Shown here: positions 24,013 through 38,251 of the stretch, one piece after another | How the letters are laid out: each line of letters starts with the position of its first letter | Numbering within the stretch: position 1 is the stretch's first letter | From: Sepioteuthis lessoniana | Taxonomy: Eukaryota; Mollusca; Cephalopoda; Myopsida; Loliginidae | NCBI GenBank assembly: GCA_963585895.1 | Contig: OY757934.1 | Coordinates: 47,863,527 to 47,927,526, forward strand | Direction of reading: 5' to 3' | Length of the DNA stretch: 64,000 bases | Notes under the pieces: generated by a model | The model's input: the letters and a program-made list of their open reading frames with translations, nothing else | The model's database searches: none | Told to the model about the DNA's origin: nothing | Translations under genes and position numbers: made by a program

Positions 24013-27000
24013 TTTTATCTATCTATCTATCTATCTATCTCAGTTTGTTAAGATCTATCTCACTGTTTTTGTACCTTTGTATCTCTTCAGATCTATCTAT
24101 CTATCTATCTATCTTAGTTTGTTTAGATCTATCTATCTCACTGTTTTTGTACCTATCTATCTATCTATCTAAATTTTTCTCCACCGGATTGCTTGTGTTA
24201 TTTACCAGTGTCTTTGACTGTGACATTTTTACAAGACCTAACTGCCCGCCTGCTCATTACATTGGTTGCTCCTCTTCCTCTAACTTTTTAATTCTCCACA
24301 TCCTTCAACCTGATTTAGCTATCCCATAATCCCTCTGATTTTCCTAATACTTACCCTTTCCCGTGTGTGCTGAATTGTTCATTTCTCACTTGGAAAACTG
24401 TTGAAAGAGTGCAGACTTTCTTGCAGCAGTCAATATTTTGTTGACTGATGAGTTTTAACTTTATCCCAAAGGGTTTGTATTGATGATTTATTTTGTTTGA
24501 TGTTTTTTTAAAATATTTTTTTCAAACGACATCTTTACATCAGCTAAAAATCCCTATGTCAACAAATTACAACGTTTGAGGAGCTCGTTATTTTGAAGGG
24601 CTTTTTGAGGGGCTCTAAATGAAAGCGCACTCACTTCATTGTCAGGGAGACTGTTTCAAAGCGAAACAATTGTTTGAGTGAAAGAATTGTTTCCCTACTT
24701 TTACCTGTAGAGATTCTTCTGGAGTTTCATCGTGCTTAATTGTAGATCCCTTCTATAAATAGCCCTGACGGCTCGATTGAGTATACGCTGACTGTATGCC
24801 TTGTTGAGGTGGTAAGAATCCCTCCCCAAGAAAGGGGGTGACCTGTGTACGATACTAAACAAACTGATTGTGCATGTGTAATGTGACGGCGGAAGGAAAG
24901 TCTTTTACAAGTCCTTTGGAATCCATCTATCTAGTGAGGTAATGGTAGTACCTTGGGTGGTCAAAAGTCAATCGTGTCCTTCGTTGGACGCTTAACTGGA
25001 GATTTAAGTAGTGAGGCGTACTTCTTCATTGCTATTACTCCCAGGTCCACTCTAAACCAGAGTCGTAATGCCTGCGAGTGTTCCATAGGTCGACTAGATC
25101 TGTTTATGAATTATTCTTATTCAATGGGACCATGTCTAAAAAAAAAAGAAAATACTACACAAAATTTATAAAGATTAACGTTCAGTGAACACGATTTCAA
25201 ACAACTAGGCATAAAATAATTCTAGACCAGTTGACATGTCGTTAAAACCAATCATTAGAATGGAAAACTGCTAAATATCTCACTACCAATGAATAGGGAT
25301 AATACATGGGTTTTCTTAACTTCCTGAGTGAAAAGTTTTTCTTTGCGAATTTGAAGGAATCTTAAGGACCAAAGAGGGCATCTCACGTGACCATTGTTTG
25401 TGAGTTCGGTTCTCAATGGGTGCCCAGTACTTCCAGCCTTGTGCTACAATTAAGCTCAGCTTAATGAATAGTGTCAACGTAACAGCATCATTCGCTCAGC
25501 AGACTCTACTTTTAGGGGGCCTAGCGTAGTGTAATAGCACGTTAGGCTGGTAGACCATAGTTAGGGAGTTCGAGTCTCACTCTGTGTCCCATTCATCTGA
25601 CGTTGAGCCGCAACCAAGTAAAGCTGAGTAAAGGACCAAGGAATTCAGTGTCATAAATCTATTATTAAAACATTTTATGGGTTATTTTGAATCCCTTTAA
25701 ATGGGAATAATTTCTGATTGGTCATATGAAGAAAATTTCCGGCCAGTCTCTGAAAAGCAATAATTGTTTTGGTGCTTTCATTATTAATTGTCTTGCATCA
25801 ATATACAGAACTTATGAATCTAAGTCTTTGCTGATCGGCCAACACTTCTGTTTCCATGTGTTGGAGTCCATAAGAGAACATCGCTTATGAGTTGTTCCTT
25901 ACTTTTCCGGCCGTCCATAGTATGTCTTGTTTGTTTTACTTGGAAGGTTTTAGCGATGGGAGGTAAGTGGCTGTACAGTTGATGTTTCATAGGATGCTAC
26001 ATCTGGAATTTGTTCCAAGCAGCAAGTAGCATCCTCTAGCGTTTTCTCTAAGTTGTGAAACCATATAGTAGTACTGACTTGGCTACAGTTTGGGAGAATT
26101 ATAAACTGCCCCCAACTGCGACCCGAATTACTGAAAGAGTAATGATTCAAGACAATGAAATTTCTCGAGCAATTTCACGTCATTATTATCATTTATTTAA
26201 GTATATTGCATTTAAACCGAAACTGATGAGAGCCCAGTCGGCTGGGGCTGTAGTATACGTTGACTGCATCTCTGCAAAGAAGTAAGTCTCCCACTAACGA
26301 GTGTGCCGAATATGACATTAAACCATCTAATGGTAAGGCTTCAATCTTGGAGTTTTGAGGAATATGGAATACCCCTTCATTGGCATTACTCCCAGGCCCA
26401 CTCTAACCCTGAGCTGTAGTACTGTTAGAGTCTTCTCTATGGGCCAAATAGAACTATGCAAACAATTGACTGATATTAAATTGAATTGTTTGTGTCACAT
26501 ATCAATACTTGAAACCATTTAACTGTGCACAAAAAATGAGCACTGGCTTTTTAAAAATATTAACTGAAAATTATTCGTTTACAAATCACATATATATTTA
26601 ATATATGTATATATAAACAGGATTTGGCATTATATAACCAACGAGGGTTGATATTAGATGCCCATGGTGTAATGGTTATCATCGTAGGAAATGGACACGG
26701 CGACTCGAGTTCGAATCCGGTACGAAGCTGATTGCATTTCATTTTGGGAAAGGTATGAATCCTCTTATTCTCCCTGCAGCTATGGGTAAATAGCAGGACA
26801 GACTGGGTTATTCAGCCTTGGTTTGGAAGCCAGTCTAAAAGAAGAAAAATTCTGAATTCAAACCTGTTAAACTTAACTAAAAAATTGACCTTGTGCCACA
26901 TTCTACCCGGGCAAATGAATTGGTAAATACATGAACGGCTTGATATTCTATCAAACCTAAGCAAACAATCAACCAGCCAATATGATTAAAGGAACAAGTT

Positions 27001-29359
27001 AATCTATCCGGATTGAGCATTGGTCACACAAAACTTATGTCCTTCTTTATTCAAACAAGAGGAACAACCACAGTAGCCTGTCAAACACTCTGCAATGTTA
27101 AAAATTTTCTTATCAACTGCGGAGATTTAAATCTCATTACACAACATTTCTTCAATGCAAACAATATGAAGGACTTATTTGAAAATGACGACATGGATCA
27201 CATTTTGCCCTTCTTAAGAGAAATAAAATCAAGCCAAAAATTATAAACGAAAACATGGTCAGTACCATACATCTCAATTGATTTTGACATCGTTAAAACG
27301 AAATATCAAAAAAGTAATAAAAAAAATTCTTAAACAACTAGTCAAAAATTTAAGTATAAATCCATAACGTACGTGAATCCTTAACTTCTGAACATAATAC
27401 AACTCCAGACGGGTTGACATGTCATTAAAATCAATCAATCAAGCAAGCAAGCTGATATGTTGACATTATAAAAAGAGCAAAGATAGAGAATTTACTCATT
27501 GAATATATCGTCAGCTGCTTTAAGATAATAATCGAATTCATTATTTTGATTCTTTTCTGCAAATAATCTTCAGTCCCGCATTGAGAGAGAAAGAGAGTAA
27601 AAGGAGCAAAGAATTAAATAGAGAATTCACTCACTGAATATCTCATTTACTACTTCTTAAAAAACATTGAATTTACTATTTATAAATTGCCTTTAACTCT
27701 GAATTGTCTGAGTAAAAAGGGGTCAAGAGAAATGAATTGCAAAGAATTGTCTTGGATTCCTACTTAATTCCCTGTCTGACTATGAAGTCAAAGGTGAAAA
27801 CTCTATCACGCGAGATATCTCGTCAATCGATTTTATGGAGAATCCCCATAGCGTAGTGGCTATCGTGTTAGACTGCAGTATCATGGTAAACGAGTTCGAT
27901 TTCCAATCACGCCATTACGTTCATTTTTGGACTAATACCGTTGGGAAATGTATGAACCCCCTTACCCCCTCAGCTATGGGCTCAATAGTACCACTACTGT
28001 ACTTCTGCAAGCATGATTTTGGCATTAAATAACCCAGGAAGGTTGATATGCCATTAAACAAAGAAACCGAAAACAAACCAACCGATTCATGTAAATAAAA
28101 ATACAAATTTGTAGAATTTTAAACAAATATTAAAAGTACAAATAAACCATATACAGTTTGTTTAAACATATAAGTTGGCCACCGTAGTCTTAGGACGACC
28201 CTTTTCAATAGCTACTACACATAGGTAAGGGCTCTACTCTTTTACCTGGATTGCTCCACTTATCCTTGATCCGTACCTTATAAAGCAAGGTAGAATCAAT
28301 TACCATTTTTTAAAACTTGGGTATGACTCGACCTAGGATTGAACCCAAATCACACAGACCATTAGCGAACACTCTAACCATTATGCCAACACAAATACAC
28401 CTTCTCTTTTTTAATGTAACGCCTTATTATAACGTCTCTTTAATATGTTAATATACGCTTCGTATAATGTATATTAAAAATGTATAATTTCGTGTTCTAT
28501 AGATATTTATTTATGAAAGTCTCTGGAACATATTTAATGATTTCAAAGCAGCACTTTCTTGGATTTGGTCGGTCGGTCGGTTGGTTTTATGTTTAATGGT
28601 ATATCAACCTTCTTGGGTTATTTGATACCTAATCGATCCTTCTAGAAAAATATAAGTGGTGCTGTTTAACCCATAACTGGGAGGATAAGGGGGTTCATAC
28701 CTTTCCCAAGGATATTTGTCTAAAAGTGAACTTAATAGAGAAACTGGAGTTCGAACTCGCTTACTACGATCCTGTTGTCTAGCACTTTAACCTTTACGCC
28801 ACAAGGACACCCTCTTTCTTGGATTTCGTAGCGATTTAAAATTTTTATTGATTTAAAACAACCAAATGTTAGTGTCGAATAAATTAAACCTGAAATTAAT
28901 CCTCAATACAGGTAAATAAAAAGGAATATTTACAATAGCTTAACACCTGCTATGATCAACGGAATTAGATCAAGTTCCGTGTAGTTTGACTAGAAAAACT
29001 TGAACAAGGCCAAAGGATTCATTGGCGGAAACGTTGAAGAAATAAAGATGAAAACAATTGTCCGAATACTCTAACTGATAAAAAGTGTATTTTGGGTTTT
29101 AGACATGTGCTGGGACCTATGGAAACTTACATGTATTCTGTAAAATAAAACACATATTAATACAAATAAATATGTTTCAAAACACATCGAAATACATAAA
29201 TACGTGTACGCTGCCATAAAAACAAAGATGAAAGGCATGAATGAATGAAAGGTATGTTTCTTGAGACAGTATGTCTCTTGAGATAATGTCTCACCGGTTT
29301 GGTCTTGCATATGATGAGACAAAAGCATCGCGAGCAAATTGCCAGCTTATGTATGTATG

Positions 29360-29406
<47 letters not shown>

Positions 29407-29805
29407 GCGCGTGAAGGCATGCTTTTATTTTTAACGGTTGTTCATAAACTTGTTTGAATCTATGAATGCATATATATGCATATATATGTATATATTTGGA
29501 CTCTCTCCATATATATATATACATATATATATATATGAGTGTGTGTGTCTGTGTGTGTGGGGGTGTTTGTGTGTTTCTGCGAGCGCATATGTGTGTATGC
29601 GCGTATGTGTGTATATATTCATACATTTTTTATATCTTCATTATTTTTTAAATCGACATATATACATATATTTTTACAGGTAAAAATATTTTGTTTTGAA
29701 ATATATACATATATTCTGTGAACGCGTATACGTCTACTCGTATACGTAAATATATACATATGTACATAAATAATTTACGCAATTATACGCGCGCACGCAC
29801 GCACT

Positions 29806-29847
<42 letters not shown>

Positions 29848-30121
29848 TCATACGTACATTCATTTACATAAATATATGTATATATATGTATATATATGTT
29901 ATGTGTAAGTGTGTGTATATATATATATATATATACACACACATGTGTGTGTATGTCATTAATTGTTTCTAAAATGTGTATATTTCAATGTTTTGCAGGT
30001 GAGACATTGGCCAAGAAACTGATGTACCCTCCCCAATTTCATCGTCAGTTCCTCCGACAAATGATGAACGATGATGATGGCAGCAAGAGATCTCGAAGAC
30101 AGTTGGAAGATGGAGGTAAGC

Positions 30122-30199
<78 letters not shown>

Positions 30200-33100
30200 C
30201 AACCTCAGCACAAGATGATGTCTTTTTTTTTTCTTAATCGAGTACTTTCAGTTCTTTTAAAAGAAGTATTTTACGGCCTGTCTTTGGTATGTCAGATGTC
30301 GCATAAATAATTCCTGATTGTTACCGTGTGAATTCAGCTGGGTTTTTTTTTTCAATTATGCCCTTTAAAATAAAAGCTCTGGGTCCTCCTGAGTTATTCT
30401 ACGTTGTCTTTGGGCTGAAAAGGTTGGGCAACCCACTATAAGCCTTGGTAACCTCATCATTTTTAACCACTGTCTCCGAACTATCCCATGAAACAATTTT
30501 AAACTGTCCCAAGATTCATTTTTTTTACTTTTTGTTATCATCGATAACTGTTTGTAGCGAAATAAAACATTATGCATTAAAACATTTAGGAAATAAATAA
30601 TATTCATTTTAGTCTATATTGTCTTGAAATTGTGGTGTGCCTGTTTCGGGGTTATGAAACAATGAAACATCAATTAAATAAGGAAGGCTTTTATTTTGAA
30701 AAGAAGGGGAAATAAGACAATTTTTAGCTTGTGAGAAATAAAGAAATTTTCAAGTCATGGGAGAAAGTCTAAAACAACAATATTTTTAATCGATGATTCA
30801 AAAATTACAGAGCTTAAGAAATTCATTGAAACTTGATTATTATGTTTTTATACGAGTTCATGTCAAAGCTTAACAACGGTTCAAACCAAAATAAACTTGT
30901 TTCTTTAAATCCAAAATGAAAATACAACCTCCCCCGACAAAAATCAAATTAAAAATCAAACAACGAAAAAAGTGGCTTTTATTCCTTAAAAAACCTTTTC
31001 ACAGATTTGGAGGAATTTCTAAAAAAATTACCCCAAAATAAAGTAAAAATCTGCAAAATATTCTTCTTCTTACAGAATGAAAAATTTTTGCAGATTTTTA
31101 CATCATAATGAATTATATTTATTTTGATTTAAAAAAAAAAAAAATACGGTTCTGTAGGGTGTCCACAACGAGAAGGTTCGGTGTCCTCAAAGTGTCTCCT
31201 AGACAACGGGACACTGTTTATCTTTATCCTCTGTACAATTAGATCTCATATCCTTTTCGTTAATATTGATTAATTTCTAATATTGAACATTTTGCCAATT
31301 TACTTTTAATAGGGTTTTTAGAAATGTCCTTACCTGACTCATAAGATCTAGTTTATGCTTCAATCTGTCCCACAAAGCTGAACGAATTTGATCCTCCTGC
31401 TGTATTGTTTATGTCTGTTGAATGACTATGCTAAAAGAAAATTACTGATCCTTCAGCCCTACATTAAAGTCTCACTCATAAACCTTAAAAAGGCGTATCT
31501 GTTTTGGCCGCCGTACTTCAACTCTACTGTCGAAGAAAAAAATGCTGAGATAGTTTGAGAGATAAAAACTATCAATTTAGCCCCATAAAAACATTGTGTA
31601 CGTTAATATGTAACCTAATATGCGTAGTGATTTCTTTTAGGGTCGAGCTCGTGATGGGTGTGATTGAATATTGTCTTTTTTTAATGTGAGTGTAAAACTA
31701 CATTTCCTACCAACCTCTTCATTTCTCACATAATATTTAAAAAAAAAGATTAAACATGGCCATGATATGACGCTATCACTCATTACTCTGTCGGTGGTGT
31801 TCAGAATATGCTGTCTGCTTCATCTGTAGAGGAGTACGATCTCCCCCGAGAAAAGGGGTATCCTAGGTATGACACTAAACAGCGTCTGATGGCAAGGCTC
31901 TATTTCTGAAGCTCTGGGGAGTATGGAGTACTTCACTACCATTACTCCCAGGTCTTCTTTGATACAAGATGGTTGTACCTGTTAAGATCCAAAGTAGGGA
32001 TGTCCAGTCGGCTGGGGCAGTTGAATACACCGACTTCACCCCCCACACACACAATGAGTGTCCTGGATATGACACAAAACAATCTAATGGTGAGGTTCTA
32101 GTGATGCTGGGGCTTTGGGGAATGCGGAGTACCCCTTCATTGCCATTGCTCCCAGGTCCACTCTGGCCCGGTGTGGTAGCACCTGATAGGGCCCTATCTA
32201 TAGGTTAAATAGAACTAACTGCATACTTATGCAAAACGGAATTGTTTGACTAAACTGAATAGCTTAAAATAAAAATGTTTTTGATAATTAAACTGTACTT
32301 ACATTTAAACTGCGCGCTAATGCTAAACTGAATTATTTCAAATAGAACTGTTTTTTGAGATTGAAACTGTACTTACACTAAACTGAATTGTTAATATAGA
32401 TCTGTTTTGACTTTTAACTGTGTGTAAATAAAATCTGTACTTATACTAAACTGAATTAACTGAATAAGAACTGCTTGACTAAACTGAATAGCTTAAAATA
32501 GAAATGTTTTTCACAATTAAACTGTACTTACATTTAAACTGCGTACTTGTCCTGAACTGAATTGTTTGAAATAGAACTATTTTCATAAAAATGGATTTGG
32601 CGTTAAATAACCTACAAAGGTTAATATGCCATAAAACCCAACTAACCAAACAGCCAACCAACCAGTGTAGGGATCAAATAGATCTGATTTAAAATTATTT
32701 GTATTCGACTAAGCAGCATGAAAAAAAAGCTCTCAATAAACAACTGAACCACTTAAGAAACAACTGTGTTTTTATTTCAGTAAATTATGTTTTCAAAACA
32801 ATGCTGAACGCATAACATCATAACAGAATTCTAGTCCCTTTTTTAATTACATAACCCTAGTGGGTTATTTAAAGCCAAAACTCATTCGTGAATATTTTTA
32901 TTTATAAAGAAATTGTTAGGACACGAAACAAAAGTCAATTGATAATTATACTTTGACATATGTTTTGTAAATGGTTTATAAATATTCTATAATTCTGATG
33001 TTGTGAAAAAAAAACTCAGATGATACAATCTGCAAATAAAAAAGTATTACACAAATTGATATCTGGGAAAAGTATTACCCAAATTGATATCTGGGAAAAG

Positions 33101-36100
33101 TATTACACAAATTGATATCTGGGAAAAGTATTACACAAATTGATATCTGGGAAAAGTATTACACAAATTGATATCTGGGAAAAAATTTCTATAAAAAAAG
33201 AAAATACTATTTGAAAATAATCAACCAATAATGTATGCTATGTCAAAAGAAAAAAACACAGATAGAAATCCTTAAACTAAATGTAAGAGTGCTCGATACA
33301 CTAAGCCGAGCGAAATATGAATGCCTAGCGTCAGAAAAAAAAAAAAAAATAAACAAGGATTTTTATAAAGGAATATGTTAGGAAACCAGAAATGTTCTGT
33401 CTTTAAAGAAAATATTTTGCACATAAGCTGTTATTTATATATTTACAACTAAAAAGAGAAAGAAAAACTCAAGTGAACATCCTCTACGTGTACTAATTCA
33501 ATCATTTTCTCAGGGATAGTCCTTAAAATCTGTTTTTTGTTGAATAATAAGTTTATTCTAATGGCACTATTCCTATAGTGAAAACTATCAATCTGAGTTT
33601 CTTTTATTTTTAAATTATCGGGTTTCACTCTAGCCTCATTTTTTCTCCTCTCTTTCCAGAACCGGTTTTAATAATTTAATCGTCTATTCTTACATACCGA
33701 CGATTTTTTCCTTGTAAAAATGTCAATACAAATAGACCTTAGACTTTAATTTTAATCGATCTTAATCTCTTATTTATTAAAATCCTGATTTAATTTCTTC
33801 ACACACACACACATATATATATATACCTACAGACTCAGAAAAAATCTATTGTAGTCTCACCAAACCGGATCATCCGGACGATACTGACTAAAGAATGGTT
33901 GGACCAAAACTACATTCAATTGATTAAAAGACCGCTTGGAAGAAAAAAAAATTAGCATACTCCCATCAAATAAAATAAATGATACAAAAAATAAAATTAA
34001 TTCGTCCAGATGATCCGGTTATATTCTATCCGACTGTCGGCATGGATATATATATATACGTGTTCGAGATTGGAGATTATTTTGTCGATTTCAACATTTT
34101 CAAATAGTTTCTTTATATTATTTTCTTTATCATAATTATGCCTTACCGTGTCAAGGTCTGTGCTTTCAGTCATGATGTATTTCAGTGTGAGTGCAAACTG
34201 TTCAAATTTGTTGATCTTCTCCTTTAAGCAAGTATAAATCACTGAGAAGTTTGTGGCCTGTATGCAGTCGAGATAGTGTTATTTCCTCTTTTCTTACTCT
34301 TCTTTTACTCTGGCCATGAGAGGTTCGATAACAACAAACATAGCACTACCGCTTCAAATCGTTCATATTAATGTTTATTGATTGGTTTTCTTTTTTCACT
34401 TTTAACAGGAAGCTTGACTGATACTGAAGAGTACTACGTTCTTTCGGCACACAATACCATGAGGCGACGAACAGAGAAACCTGAATTGGTAAGTTTTCAC
34501 TTGTTTATACCAATCAGTAGTATATATACACACAGTGGAAAACGTGCTAGACTGATACTCCGTAGTACTCCAGTCGCGCTATGACGTTCACTTTCGGACT
34601 AATAACATTGGGAAAGGTGTAAATCCTTTTATGCTTCAGCTACGGGTCAGATTGTACTAGTACTGTTCTTCCACAAGGTGGCTTTATTATTAAATAACCC
34701 ACGAAGGTTTATATGCTTTTAAACAAAGAAACTAAAACAAACCAATCTTATAGAATAACAATCCGCTATGTATGACGGTATTGTTTACTAAATATTACTC
34801 TCAATCGTTAAGCAGCAGGATTGAACTCACAACACAATAGTGATGGACTACTTTATTTCTTGAACTATGAGCCTCATGTGGGTGTTGGGTAACTCCACTT
34901 TATGTTTTGGGCCACTTGAATGAAAATTTAATTGATGTGGACGAACACACACACATACGAACACACGTACTCATGTATATATACTTCGTTCTATTTATGA
35001 AAAGAAAGTGCTTAATATCGGAGATCGACTATATATATATCTAAGTTTGGATAGTGTAGTCAAAGTGTCACTAGTGCCTGATGATTGCTTGTTTCTGTTC
35101 ATTGGACGAACTTCACTAACCATTATACAATGTAAGGTCACTTATATATATATATATATATATATAAGTCGCTAAAATTCAAAACTCAATAAGATTTAAC
35201 AAAACAAATTATACACATACAGAGAAAAACTTCCCCAACACTTACACAGCCATACACACACAATGACCCAAAGTAAAACAAATTTTATGGCATATCAAAT
35301 ATCAAGGACTAATTAGGGAAACAAAGTACACCCATAAAATCACACAGACCACACTTTTTAGAAAAGGAAAAAGAAAAAGAGAAAAAAGAGCTTACACCTG
35401 CAGAAAATTTATCACAGAAGAGACAGTCACCATTATATAAACCAAAAACGTCGCCAGCCAAAAGTATTAACACTCTCTGAAGAGAGCAAGAAGCTAGAAA
35501 CATGTTTGGGAAAAATAAATGATTAAAAAAATATAATTAAAAATATAGTTCTTTTATATATATATATATAATAAAGAAAATTGTGCGTATGTTGGTCTTA
35601 CTACTACAATACTTTTCAGACTCTTTAGAATGCACCTAAGTGATTCCAGTTCTATTGCCTTTCATCTTAAGAACCATTCTATTCCTAAATCCAAGTTTCG
35701 AAAAATTCTAGTTGAAAACACCACTATAATCGCACACGAAATTGATAAGCTACGAGTATAAATACTAGAAGCTCTACATATTGAAGCCCTACATATTAAA
35801 AAAAATTTTTTTTAAATAGAAATAATTTTGAAAATCGCGACAATGTTTTCAAATGCTTTTAGGGTTTTTTTAAATTTTTTTCCCGTATTCCTATAGTATT
35901 CTATTTATATTGATAGCGTTCCCTTTTTAAATACATCACTTACTCTGTTTTATCTAACTCTGTGTTCCCATATTCTCGTTATGGTATAAACTTTCAAAAC
36001 TCTTTTAAAAAATACAAACACACTTTACACAAGCAAGCAACCCCTGATGATGGCCTATGAAGAGTCCGAAAGCGCTCGGGACAATTTTGGGAAATTCATC

Positions 36101-36226
36101 TACCAATTCCAACTTGAAACTAAGACACTTATCAGAAAACTTGAAAGGATCTTAAATAAATTATACAGATCAAAATTTGTCTTTATTATTTAATGAAACA
36201 TGCTTGAATGAACGACTGCTGCCTAA

Positions 36227-36270
<44 letters not shown>

Positions 36271-38206
36271 TATATATTGTTTCATAAAAATCGATATTAA
36301 AAACTTGACTAATCCTCGTTCAAATTATCTCAAATTTACATGTGTTGAGGCAACTTAAATTTCTATTTAGTGTTTTATGATTTTTTTTCTTTTAAAGTGG
36401 TAAAGAAAAGGTGTTTCAACATACGATTGTAATTGTCGCTGCCTCCCACCAGAAAAAACTTGACACAAGGTCAAAAGCCCGAAGGCCAATTAAAGTGGGG
36501 ATAAAGGGGAGAGGAAGGTCGGGAACGAGCCTAGACTCGAACCCTGCTGGTCATTGACCTACTAAGTGCAATGTGGGTCTAATGAGTCAAGCAGTATTAC
36601 GGATTTAAATCTAGATCCGGGTACGTATGCTAGAATATAGCTTGAACTAGACCGCGAGGTCTAGTGCTATACAAGGGGTGCATAGGGGTCAAAAAAGCAG
36701 CTCGCCCACCCGAAGGTGGCCCAGCCGAAGTCGGAGGCCTTTCGGCCTCGAATCTGCCATTGATCGATCTCCCATCTGGCACGAATGCCAGACGGCCCAG
36801 CCAAAAGGCTAGGGAAGCGATGTGTTTCGACATACGATTGTGAGTTGTTTCGACATATGCTATTAAAATTTGAGATCATTTACTCGAGAATGGTTCAAGT
36901 TATTTGATTACGGAATGATAAAATGTGTAATAAGAAAAACTACCACTTTCACGAAACTCTTTCTTCTTTCGTTTTCAATTTCTGAAGGGTTTCCGCGATC
37001 TGACTGCAGATCAGACGTTGATTCTCGAAAAGCCAATCTATTTTGCCCATCCGACCATTAGTTGTTTAAGGGAAATTCCTAGACAACATCCACCACCAAC
37101 AGAATGCATAGATATTGAAAAGGCATTTTATGGTTTCAGCCATTTCTATTTCGATGGGAGAATCAAAACTGGACGAGATAACAAATAGTGCCTCCCAGCG
37201 GCAGCTTTTACCGCCAAATATTGAAAGTTTGTGTTTGGTGTGTATGTGATGGTGTTGGTGGGGGAGAGGTGCTTACTATTGCTTCAGTCAGTTCACAATG
37301 GCAGTACTAAAAAAAAAAAAAGATTTAATCACAAAAGAAAATCGAACTTTTATTTTACATCCAACTTCTTAGCTGAAAAACATTGCATTTATACTATTCT
37401 TTTTGCTTTCTTCTTTAATAACATATGTTAACTCGCTGATTATCAAAACACACACACACACACACACACAGCAGAAGGGAGCATGTCACTCAAAAATAGA
37501 TACGCTGAATTTCTTTCTATCTATCCAAGTTTATATATATATTTATATATATATATGCAAACCGAGATGCCAACTCTTTTAAAAACTATTTTAAATATTT
37601 GTAAATAAACTTTCTAAAAAAAATTTTCCAGTTAGTTAAGTGTTGCATACACCCTGGACCGAGCTCAGGACGCACCTGTGAAAATAAGCGAAAGCAGTCA
37701 CGTGGTTGAACGGAAATGTGTGAAAAGAATTCTCCTCATCTATATAATGGCTCTCGTGTATATCATAGGTCTCTCCAAAGTCAAAACAATTCTATTTATT
37801 TATTGGATGACCCTCAAATGTATAATAGGTCCCTTCTTAGTCAAATGAATTCTACTTATTTTCTGAATGAACCTCGTATATATAAGTAAAGCTGACGATC
37901 TTAGTGGAGGGTTACCCAAAGGCTCCCTTTTCAAAAGCTACTACACCCAGACGTAGGGTAGGGTGCTTCTCCATTCCCTGGGTTGCTCCACTTTACCCTT
38001 ACCTTATAGAGCTGAGTCATAAGTACCATTTTTTGAGTCTTTGGTATAACTCAACCTGGGATTGAACCCCGGTCTCCCGGACCATTGGCGAACACTCTAC
38101 TACACACGACTTACACTAACAATTCTTTTGCGTATTACCAATTTTTTGCTTTGATATAATTGATATTTATGGTATTATTTTGTGCTATTGTGAGAAGAGA
38201 TTCAAA

Positions 38207-38251
<45 letters not shown>

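Noticed and set aside
26655..26730. tRNA gene
   Set aside because: It has A and B boxes but belongs to a repeated SINE family with a long body; the arms do not form a cloverleaf. The same applies to the other tRNA-like heads, including 16640-16800 and 20373-20499.
6045..29998. Additional CAP exons in the 24-kb intron
   Set aside because: The phases of the two flanking exons already agree and no further cysteine-rich or CAP-like open stretch with splice sites was found on the + strand.
33044..33183. CRISPR-like array
   Set aside because: The 28-bp units are head to tail with no spacers, and the genome is animal. The 89-bp array at 53270-54205 fails for the same reason.
36630..36879. Open frames in the GC-rich insertion
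   Set aside because: They overlap stem-loops of a non-coding insertion and have no similarity to a known family that I recognise.
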